The notes under the pieces are model-generated. The model made no database searches. It had not been told where the DNA came from and saw nothing but the letters and a program-made list of their open reading frames with translations. 64,000 bases of DNA. Origin: Lithodes maja. Lineage: Eukaryota > Arthropoda > Malacostraca > Decapoda > Lithodidae. Positions 30,822-40,174 of this stretch are shown here, in pieces. Made by a program: the position numbers and the translations under genes. Each line of letters begins with the position of its first letter. The stretch's first letter is position 1. The stretch covers positions 38,726-102,725 of the forward strand of contig JBAKBP010007155.1 in the NCBI GenBank assembly GCA_037953745.1. Reading direction: 5' to 3'.

Positions 30822-32672
30822 TGTGACGCATGTCGAGTATGAGCATGCTGTACAGAACGCCCAGTCAGGCCCCACTCTCGCTAGGATCGTCAGGGCAGGA
30901 ACTTTGGCTGTAGTCTGTGTAGAGTTTCCTAACTCAGTTTATGTGAACCGTTGTACTATAAGTATTATCATTATGTATTTTGTTTTCTTCTAAGTCAACG
31001 AGTTCTATTTTATATCATTAGATATAAGTATTGTGTGTGGGACTTGTATGTAATGATGAGAGAGAGAGAGAGATATTACGTGGCGGGGGTCAGTGAGTGC
31101 GCCACGCGGGCCGGTAGGCCTAATTCCCTCCTCCCTCCTCCCTTCCTCCCTTTCAGCGCGTGGGAAGTTCTTTGTCGATCCCAGATTGAGAGAGAATATG
31201 ACGTCATGATTGCCAGTGGGCGGTCCTTAGTAGTTGGCGTTATGCTCACTAAAGGGCCGAGTATAAAAAGGGAGGTCCCGCCGCATTTTCCTCAGAACTC
31301 ATCAGGCAAAGCGACCTCTCATATCCCTTGCAACTATCCATATTCTTCCGACTGATGTGAACTTTCTCTACTCTCTGAACAGCCTATCTTCTTCTCTTCT
31401 CGTCCCTGTTTAACCTCCATGACCCCTTTGGTGCAGATTTAGTCAGCCAAAGTATTATCGCTTGAGTTCTCACGAGATAAGTGCCTGTTAGATAGCCTAT
31501 TTTGGAAGGGTCAACTAGAATAGGATTGATTGATGTTTGTTGCACTCGTATATGTATTTCCCTGTGTACTATTATTCATGTTCCTGTTTTCTGCTGGTTT
31601 AGGTAATGCTAGACTGGGATAGGGTTCCTCGAGTTGTGATTTCCTATGAGTGCTAGGTTGGTTGAACCAGCACAATTGCAACGGAGACGTGGGAAGCCTA
31701 GGGGGTCTTTTTGATTGTGTACCGTGGGAGTTTAGCACTGTGTTGCGAGTGAGGGCTTTTGCCTGTGCCACCCAACACTGTGCTATCTCATTTGCTTGAC
31801 TTTGAGAGGATCGCCAGGAGAGAACCAGATACTAGTGATCTGGATCTCTCAAGAGAGCATCCCGTCAATTACCGTAATTTGGCCGCACAGTCTTAAGGAC
31901 CTCGCTAGGCTACGAGCCGCTTGCTCAGCCATTGTCTCTTAACCTTAGATATCCCAGCTAGACTTTGCTCGACCAGCAGATACAGTATAGTATTGAAGCT
32001 TCTCCTTATGTATATTATTGTTTAAGCACTATTGATTTCATGTGTGGCACGCTTAGCTACTTCAGAGATTAGTGGCCCACGAGCACAATCTTAGTAGGCT
32101 ATTGCCAGTGCATTGTCGGAGTACTTCTTCTTAATGTTTGCCATATCCTATTGCTTATTCTTATAATTCTTCTTATGTCAATTTAAAGCCTTTAATTACC
32201 AGTGAGTTATTCATTAAATTGCTGTTCAAAATCCGATACTTACTTCTTATGAGTATTCGAGAAGCATCTAACTTATCAGAAGATTCCTTGCTTGATGCTC
32301 GAGGACTATTGTTTAACGTAACGTAATAGTGCCGATCCGAAGTAGAGGGTGGAGGACTTCTTAAGTTCTTAGTTCAAGGGTGGATTACTTCGGCTTCGGC
32401 CAACACTATTCTTTAGTGTTGTAGTACTTTCTTCTTTGTTTGATTGTTGACCAGACTAGATAACTCCCGTCTTGTTATTAGTCTGTTGTGTGAAACGCTA
32501 GTACCGAGTTCTTGTATACCCCGTTATAGCAGATAGAACTCTGGAGGGTAGTGGCGTTTTTTGTTCGGCTGGCAGTACTCTGGGGTTGGGATCGTGTGTT
32601 TCCGTTGTGGCAGCGAGCCATACTCGAGTCCTGTGTAAGAGCCCTAGTGTACCCGAGTGCCCGGTCGTAACA
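30822..32672 (+). repeat. 3' LTR of the Gmr1-type element
   Basis: 1851 bp, TGTGACGC to GGTCGTAACA. It has TATAAAAAG at 31262. It lacks the extra 223-bp copy seen at the 5' end. It is followed directly by piggyBac right-end sequence. Confidence 0.95.
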
Positions 32673-33060
32673 TTGGCCTCAAAATAACTAGAAAATATCA
32701 AATAAACATCACATTCTCAATATCAAACACTAAAATCGTCTAAGGGAGATAAATACTTTGGCGCGGCGAGCGGCTAGGTGCGTCGTAGCCATGGCCGGGC
32801 CGACGCTTTCGAACGCGGGAAGAATTTACCGCATAAAAAAGCACTCGTCTTCCCACGCTCACCATTATGCAACCAGAGGGGCTAGAGACCTCTACTCAAC
32901 GCCATTCGACAGAGGAAGGTTTGTGGAACATTATTCTTTTTTATTCACAACATTACATGCCATATTCATTCACTTACAGAGTAGTTAACATAGGCCAAAA
33001 ATCGTCAAAACCCCCGGTACAGCAGCACAGTCGCGAGCTATAGCCCCCGGGGCTGGAGGG
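32673..33060 (+). mobile_element. Right end of a second piggyBac copy
   Basis: 388 bp matching 25308-25695 with a few percent differences and the same end GGGGCTGGAGGG followed by TTAA (33061-33064). The left part is missing: the gypsy 3' LTR abuts it. Confidence 0.9.
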
Positions 33061-33594
33061 TTAAGGGCCGTCGATCCGTCGATCGCCGACCCAGCACAAG
33101 GGTTAGGGGTTGGCATAAAAGTTTCCCCTCGCTCGAACACGTCGGGTACCACAGTTCGACGGGTGTAGGGATTGCCGACCCACAACACCCTCCAACGAAA
33201 CCAAAGAGTGAGTACGGTCGTTTACCTCATGACAGTCACGGTGCTCCCAAAGGAGGGGGCAGCGGGAAGAAGGGAAAAACGGAAAACAGAAAGGATAGAA
33301 CTACAATTAGTTGGGGGCGGCAGGAAGGGTGGGCATGCGGGCATGCACTCCCCTCCTGCCGCCTCCGTCAGCCCACGCACGTGTTCAAAAGTGAAACCAA
33401 CGAAGCAGGCAGACGGGGGTTTCCTCTGAGGTTGCCTGACACATGACGGTTGAATAATTTCAGCATAAAACTTTAATACAAATTCATTTTTTAATGAAGT
33501 TAAACATAGGACCTGAAAAAATATATTACCGGCAGCTAACAAACTTCACTGAATGTAGAGAGCATCATCGAAAACTTCAAATCATGATGTGTAT
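33061..33594. other. Flanking sequence, no gene seen
   Basis: GC-rich to about 33430 and then AT-rich. Short ORFs only, with no recognisable domain. A GGCATGCGGGCATGC word at 33330 is palindrome-like but unassigned. Confidence 0.4.
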
Positions 33595-33649
33595 GTACTT
33601 ACACTAGTTGTACTTACACTAGTTGTATTTGCGGGAGTGAGCATGCTCG

Positions 33650-36600
33650 TTAATTCCCGCCTCCTAAGATATGTTTGTCATACCGTGCTTTGAAACTATG
33701 CACTGATGGTGCAGACACTACTTCGGCTGGCAATTTGTTCCACCCACTAATCGAGTTGGTAGGAAATCTTTTACTTTTCAGATCAGATTTACTATTTAGC
33801 ACTTTTAGTTTGTAGCTGTGACCTCTTGTCCTCTCACCTCCATCCCTCTCTATGAAGTTTTCTTGGTCGATTTTGTCAATACCTCTAACACATTTATATA
33901 TCTGAATTTGCTGTCCTCGTTTCCTTCTCTGTTCCAGTGTAGGTAGATTCAATCTCTCGAGCCTCTCTTGGTACTCCAAATTTTCCAAACCTGGGATCAT
34001 CCTCGTAGCTGCTCTCTGTACCCTCTCAATTTTGTGGATATGTTTCTTCAAGTGAGGGGACCACACTACAGATGCATATTCCATCCTGGGTCTTATTATT
34101 GCCGTTATTATTTGTTTCATGGTGTTTTCATTAAGATAATTGAAAGACATCCTGATATTTGCCAATAATGCTAGTGATTCTCTCACTATCTTATTTACGT
34201 GGCTTTCTGGAGACATGTTATTCCTAAATTCTATCCCCAAGTCTTTTTCTTTTTCTGCTTTGGGAATCACTTCGTTTCCTAGTTTATAATCTTTTCTAGG
34301 TCTGTACTTGCTTTTACCCATTTCTAGAGTCTTACATTTCCCTGTATTGAACTCCATATTCCATTTGATGCTCCATTCATGGATCTTTTGCAAATCTGCT
34401 TGGAGCTCAAGGCAATCCTCCTGGGTTCTGATCGTTTTAAGCAGCTTAGCATCGTCCACAAACATACTCATGTAGCTTGTTAGTCCCTCAGGTAAGTCAT
34501 TTACAAATATTAGAAACATGATTGGGGCTAGAACAGATCCTTGTGGTACCCCACTCGTAATTTGAGTCCAGTTTGACGATTTCCCCCTTACTGTTGTTCT
34601 CATCTGTCTTCCGCTAAGGTAGCTCTCCATCCATTTCAGCAGTTTGTCTCCTACTTTTCCCTCATGTTTTAATTTCCACAGCAATCTCTTGTGTGGAACT
34701 TTGTCAAATGCCTTTTTAAAGTCTAGGTAGGCACAGTCTACCCATCCTTCCCTCTTGTCCACTGTGTCTATTACTCTAGAGTAAAAACTCAACAAGTTGC
34801 TTACACATGATCTGCCACCTCTGAATCCAAATTGTCGGTCAGTAATTAATCTTTTGGATTCCAGGTAGTTCACCCATTTGTCCCTTATTAATCCTTCCAG
34901 AATCTTCATGAGGATGCTCAATAGTGATACAGGTCTATAGTTCAGTGGTTTATCTCTGCTTCCTCCCTTAAATATAGGAATAATGTTTGCTCTTTTCCAT
35001 TCTGTAGGTACTATCCCTGTGTCCAATGATTTGGTCATTATGTCATATAACGGTATACTCAGTTCCATAGCATTTTCTTTAACCCTCTCACCACGGAAGG
35101 GCTCTTGAACGCCCATAAAAAAGCATATAACAGGTACCCGGAAGGCCTCTTGAACGCCCAGTGGTTGAAAGCCTGTGAGCTTCGTGTGCGAGGCGTCGGT
35201 CCGACGCATGTAAACAACTGCCGGCTGGACCGACGCCCCGCATCTCCGGCCACAAGAAGGAGAGCGTCGCTTGTTGTGTGTGCCTGTATGTTGTTGTTAA
35301 GTATCGAAAAGTGGTGTAAAGTGGCTGTGTTGGCCATAAAGTTATCTCCAATGAAATCATCATCACAGCTCAACCAGTTGACTTAGAGAGCTCTACTTAA
35401 TGCCATTCTACAGGTAAATAACACAGCTACGCTTGGGGATGCGCGGGAATGCGGGAAGCAGTCTGATTAACGAATATACGGTAGCCTAGCCTAGACGTTT
35501 TTCGGCCAAAACACCCGGGTTTCAAGGAATATATATATAATACATAGCCGGGGCTGGAGGGTTAATAATCCAGCCTGATACTCCGTCCGGTCCAGCGGCT
35601 TTGTTTGGATCCACCTTACTCATTTTGTCTATGAGCTCTGGTCTGTTAAATGTTACTTCCGGCATTTCCTCTGTACCTATCTCATTGGTTTCTGGTGCAA
35701 TGAATTCTCCTTCTTTTGTAAATACTGATGCAAAATTTCTATTTAGTTCTTCCGCAATCTCTGTATCCTCTTCTATGATTCTGTTTCCACTTTTAATCTT
35801 AACGATCGTGGCTTTTATCTTCCTTTTGCCGTTTACAAACTTGAAAAACATTTTTGGATTCGTTTCATAGTTCTTCACTATCCCTTTCTCATGGTTTGCC
35901 TCTGACCTCCTCCTCATTTCTGTGTATTTGTTTCGCTCCTCTTTATACTTTTGCCTGTTATCTTCCGAATCCCAGTTTCTCATCTTTTTCCAGGCTTTGT
36001 TTTTTGCTTCCTGTGCTTGCCTACATTCGCGGTTAAACCATACTTTGCGATTACTTTTTTTCCTTTTATTAATGTACTTAGGGACAAAAGTTTTTATACC
36101 AGTATCATAGATCTCCATGAATGCCTTGAGTTTTTTGTCTACCTCACTTTCAGATAACACCTGGTCCCAATTTTGTGACTTGAAAAAATCCTGTAGTCCT
36201 ACGAAATCAGTTCTGGAATACATCCAGTGATTTTCCTTGTGCTTTTCCCTTCCCTTGGGTAGATTATACTTCAATAGTAAGTCTATGTCTAGAACTGCAT
36301 GGTCGCTTTTTCCTAGTGGGCATAGGTACTGAATACTTTGAACCTCCTCCTCCCTTCTTGTGAATAGAAGGTTCAATCTAGCTGGTTGATCACTTCCCCT
36401 TACTCTTGTTGACTCTTTTATATGTTGGTATATAGAATTGTCCATGGCCATACTTAAAAATTCATAGCTCCAACTTTCCTCCCCTGCTCCGGCTTCAAGA
36501 TCTTCCCAATTCACTTCCTTGCAGTTAAAGTCCCCACACATGACTATTTCATCCTTTGAAGCCAAGATATTTCCTAGCACACTAATTGTTTCCTTACGCA

Positions 36601-37090
36601 TTAGGCTATGCTCCTCCTTACCCCATGTCTTCGTCTTGGGAGGTACATACGCTACTATCACCACTATTTTTTCGTTTCCACCAATCTCTATTGCTAAAAC
36701 TTCTGCTGTTGAAGTTACTAGTTTTATCTCAGACACAATCAAATCTTTCCTAGTAAGGATGCACACTCCACCTCCATGTCGAAATTTTCTGTCCCTCCTC
36801 CAAATCCTGTATTCAGACCATCCTAGCAAATTTATATCAAGGTCTTCTCTTAGTTTTGTCTCAGTGAGACATACTATTTCTGGTTTCTTAGTATTGAGTA
36901 AGTCTGTTAGTTCTAGTTTCTTAGAGATTAGCCCATCGACATTGCTATATAGAATCCTTATACTTTCTAGTCCCCCATTACCTGCTCCAAGCCCCTTAAC
37001 TGCGGCGGTCTGTTCCCTACCCTCTTTTACTTTTAGTTTCTTTTTACCGAAAGTTTCATAATCTTCCCCTTTCTTACTCCGTAAAAAAAC
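33650..37090 (-). CDS. CR1-type LINE ORF2: endonuclease and reverse transcriptase
   Basis: The endonuclease region begins near 36975 (SIRILYSNVDGLISKKLEL, CLTETKL), with GGGVCILTRKDL, VAYVPPKTK, MCGDFNCKEVNWED and the KSDHAVLDIDL catalytic box. RT motifs: KRANIIPIFKGGSRDKPLNY, YRPVSLLSILMKILEG, AYLDFKKAFDKVPHKRLLWK, SGVPQGSVLAPIMF and MSMFVDDAKLL, where the usual FADD reads FVDD. The frame is open on both sides of the MITE and in the same register once its 479 bp plus one TTAA are discounted. There is no ATG before the endonuclease; the frame is open to about 37088 and overlaps the end of ORF1. The C-terminal block SGWNKLPAEVV and the stop at 33650 are intact. Confidence 0.85.
35083..35561. 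mobile_element. piggyBac-derived MITE in LINE ORF2
   Basis: 479 bp flanked by TTAA (35079-35082, 35562-35565). Ends are CCCTCTCACCACGG on the left and the complement of CCCTCCAGCCCCGGC on the right; the right end matches the piggyBac at 25681-25695. An internal block near 35386-35416 (AGAGAGCTCTACTTAATGCCATTCTACAG-like) resembles 25520-25550 of the autonomous copy. It is therefore a deletion derivative or cousin mobilised by that transposase. A 2-fold repeat of GGCTCTTGAACGCCCA lies at 35098 and 35146. Confidence 0.85.
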
Positions 37091-37318
37091 TTATTCTTTT
37101 CTTGTTCTGTCCTCTTGCTATTTTCCTCCTTGGCGGTTTTCCTTAGTTCAGCCTCCTTCTTTCTCTCTTCTTCTGGTAAGTCTCTCCTGATGTAGATTTT
37201 GTCCTTACCCTCTAACCCTTTTAGCCTAGCCGCTACTGCCATGATTTCATCACAAGTCCTTCTTGACTTAAATTCGATTTTTACCAGTCTATTGTATTCC
37301 TTTGTATTCCTGGTCCAG
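37033..37318 (-). pseudogene. CR1-type LINE ORF1, C-terminal fragment
   Basis: About 95 codons with RLVKIEFKSRRTCDEIMAVA, ARLKGLEGKDKIYIRRDLP and FFYGVRKGKIMK, ending at TAA 37035-37033. The lysine-rich helix after DLPEEER is typical of the C-terminal nucleic-acid-binding part of this family's ORF1. The N-terminal rest is lost where the jockey-type LINE begins, and codons upstream of about 37318 in the same frame are antisense of that LINE. Confidence 0.65.
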
Positions 37319-38776
37319 ATGAAATTCCTCCAATAGTACTTAAGAATTGCTCCTTGGTGCTCGCTCCTGTATTGGCAAAATTTTTCCGTCTGTGTACTCA
37401 TACCTCATGCTTCCCAGTACCCTGGAAAGAAGCAAACATCCATCCAGTTCCTAAAAAAGGTGCCTCTTCAGATCCATCAAACTACAGACCAATAGCTATA
37501 ACTTCCACTCTTGGTAAAGTCTTTGAAATTATATTAAATAATCACATAATTAAGCATCTTGAGAATAATAAATTAATCAGTGATAGGCAATATGGTTTTA
37601 GACGATGTCGATCAACTGCAGACATGCTTTGCCTTCTTACGCATCAAATCAACCAAGCTACAGACCAACATGGTGAAACACATACAATAGCACTGGATAT
37701 ATCAAAGGCATTTGATAGAGTCTGGCATCAATCCTTATTGTCGAAGATGTCACACTACGGCCTTGCATCATTAGTTCCACTAATTTCTTCTTATCTTCAT
37801 AACAGAAAAATATGTGTAATGGTAGATGGCCTTTATTCTCAATTTCACTCAATAAATGCTGGTGTTCCCCAGGGATCAGTTTTGGCCCCAATTCTGTTCC
37901 TCATTCATATCAATGATCTCATATCTACCACTCATAATCCAATACATTCCTACGCAGATGACTCAACACTCTACAGTTCCTTCACATTTATCAATTCTTT
38001 CACCCAACCCGATCTTATAAATTCAAAAATAAACACTGCAATTTCTCTGAACCAGGACCTTTCTAGAATTGATGGATGGGGACAAAAGAATCTAGTTTCC
38101 TTTAATGCACAGAAAACCAATACATTCAATTTTCTAACCGACAGAATCTTACTGACTCCCATATATTTTGTAATGATGTAAATATTCCCACTTCCCCTAG
38201 TATTGACATTCTCGGTGTAACATTAACTACTAACTTGAGATGGACACATTATGTTAGAAGCATTGCTAAGAATGCCTCTAAAAAACTGGGACTCCTATAC
38301 AGAGTTCGAGAATTCTTCACTGACGAGCAGTTGGCCGTGATATATAAAAGTCATGTGCGTTCTCAGATGGATTACTGTTCACCTCTGTGGGGTGGAAGTG
38401 GAGTGGTTACATTGAGGCAGCTGGACAAAATTCAAAATAAAGCTATTAGATTAATCAATAACCCTGCAATCACACAGGACCTTCCTACATTATCCATACG
38501 AAGAAACGTTGCATCCCTTGCATTATTCTACAGATATTTTCACAGCAATTGTTCCGAGGAACTTGCTTCAATTGTGCCGCCTCTCCACATCTTTCCCCGT
38601 AGAACTAGGGCAGCTGAAAGCGCCCATGAATTTACACTTTCTCCTCCACAATGCAGAACTTCTGCTTATCAGAATTCATTTATCCCCAGAGCTACTACTC
38701 TTTGGAATTCACTTCCCTCGAATTGCTTTCCACAAACTTACAAATGTTTAAATCCAGTTGTTACAAACATTTTATG
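37319..38776 (+). pseudogene. jockey-type LINE reverse transcriptase, one frameshift
   Basis: RT motifs: WKEANIHPVPKKGASSDPSN, YRPIAITSTLGKVFE, TIALDISKAFDRVWHQSLLS, NAGVPQGSVLAPILF and HSYADDSTLYS (YADD). The thumb and C-terminal part are in another frame from about 38172: SIDILGVTLTTNLRWTHYV, RSQMDYCSPLWGG, and ATTLWNSLPSNCF before the stop at 38776. One small indel near 38170 explains the break. The endonuclease and ORF1 are missing through 5' truncation. The apparent ATGs at 37354 and 38235 are internal. Confidence 0.85.
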
Positions 38777-38841
38777 AATGGAGGATGCCTTTAGGCACAT
38801 GGACCTTTTTGTTTTATCTGTGTTTTTCCTTCCTCCGTTCA

Positions 38842-38876
<35 letters not shown>
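37319..38876 (+). mobile_element. jockey-type LINE, 5'-truncated, poly(A) tail
   Basis: Plus-strand LINE starting inside RT (EIPPIVLKNC) and ending in 31 A at 38846-38876. It abuts the minus-strand CR1-type LINE head to head. A poly(A) 3' end separates it from the CR1/L2-type LINEs of this window, which end in short tandem units. Confidence 0.85.
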
Positions 38877-38878
<2 letters not shown>

Positions 38879-39965
38879 TTTTATTGTTACTGTGGTTTAC
38901 ACTTTCCTAAATTTCACTTCTACCTACAAAGTTCAAAGTATTCCTGTGTATATTCTGTTTTCATAGACTATCCTCATTTATTGATTTGTGGCCTTTAATG
39001 TATCACTACAAACATTTCTGTTAATTTTCTACCAATATTTCGTTGAATGAAAGAAAAACATAAAGCTATATATATAAGAAATTAAAAAAAAAAAAAAAAA
39101 GCCATTCCTACATAGTCCTGTACTGTGAACCACAGCAATATATATGTCCTAATTTCTTATTATTTCTTGTTTATGTGTTCATGTTTTAAAGTTAGCTTTT
39201 TCTCCCTTCACTAGTACTTATTGTTTATGATGAATTTAATTCTTCTATACACTTTGCTTATTTCTGTTTAGTTCTGTTACATCCTTATATTTGTATTCAT
39301 GTATTATGAACTGTATTAATACATTTGTTTATATACCTTTTTCTTCTTTTGTATATATTACTTTCTTACTTTCAGACTTAACATTTAGAGTATTCATGCA
39401 ATCTGATTCCATATGAAATACTTCTGTGTTTATCATAACTTGTTGCAATTAACATAATACTTTCATTATTATTTAACTTGTTCGTTATAGTATTATTACA
39501 AACTTTGTCTTATTTTGGGAGTATTTGCTTGTTTTAGATTTTGGTTATTTTATCACTTGCTTTTGTTATTTTGTTTACCTTTCTTTATGTTCATGTTTCA
39601 CGTTAAATATATTATTCCAACATGATTTCTTATCAAAGGTTTATGTGTTGATTATTTTATTTTTTTTAGAAATAAAGTTATACTGTTTATATAAATGTTT
39701 TTGTTTTTGGTTATTCATGTTTGTATTATTCCTTGGTTTTAGTTTCCAAACATAATTTGTTAAATGATTATTTATGTTGTTTTATTTTTCATGCATTTTA
39801 TATTATTTTGTGAATGTTTAAAGAAATATTTGTATAATATTTGTTTAAATAAACATTTTGTACAATATTGTTTTTAAATACAAATTTAGAGCAAATAAAT
39901 ACATAATAAAATAGTAAATAATAAATATATCCCGTAACATATATATATCCCGTATATATATCCCG
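38877..39965. other. AT-rich spacer, no gene
   Basis: About 1.1 kb of very AT-rich DNA with homopolymer A at 39083-39099 and ATATATCCCGTA direct repeats near 39927-39968. The short ORFs are low-complexity. Nothing supported. Confidence 0.5.
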
Positions 39966-39969
39966 TAAC

Positions 39970-40002
39970 ATCATTAGAATGGCAACATGCCATTCTAATG
40001 AT
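39970..40002. repeat. Perfect hairpin, 15-bp stem and 3-nt loop
   Basis: ATCATTAGAATGGCA-ACA-TGCCATTCTAATGAT, lying about 170 bp past the last exon of the MADF-type model. It could be a DNA-transposon end, a cruciform or a 3'-end structure. Confidence 0.7.
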
Positions 40003-40174
40003 TTTATATGTATTTTTCATTTATCGAGTGGTGCAGTTGAAGTTGACGCAGAGGGGGTGTGGAGAAAGGAATCCATTGTTGTTGTTGGCGTAATTGAAGG
40101 GGGTAGTGCCGGCGACATCAAGGGGAACACCACTTGGGAAGGGGTGGCAGAGTTGTTGTGTTGTTGTGGTTGAA

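Larger units (their letters stand above)
18219..32672 (+). mobile_element. Gmr1-type gypsy LTR retrotransposon, hosting two TTAA elements
   Basis: LTRs 18219-20063 and 30822-32672 (TGT...ACA), a short leader, one gag-pol frame split by insertions at 21396-25695 and 29282-29911, and a purine tract before the 3' LTR. The pol order is protease, integrase, RT, RNase H, the Ty1/copia-like order known from Gmr1-group gypsy elements. Discounting each insertion plus one TTAA, the three coding pieces (20263-21395, 25700-29281, 29916-30306) are in one frame of 1702 codons including the stop. The LTRs are nearly identical outside two variable blocks, so the copy is young. The outer flanks do not show a matching duplication. 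Confidence 0.9.
33595..37318 (-). mobile_element. CR1-type LINE, ORF2 open, with MITE and disrupted 5' end
   Basis: Minus-strand LINE with the end of ORF1 (37318-37033), a long ORF2 and a 3' end of two 15-bp units GTACTTACACTAGTT (33595-33624, plus reading). A TTAA MITE (35083-35561) sits in ORF2 without changing the reading frame register. The 5' side is replaced by a jockey-type LINE in the opposite direction starting at about 37319. It is the same broad family as the LINE at 15345-16556. Confidence 0.85.

Noticed and set aside
33172..33429. 85-codon plus-strand ORF
   Set aside because: Short, GC-driven, no domain, and overlapped by an equally open antisense frame.
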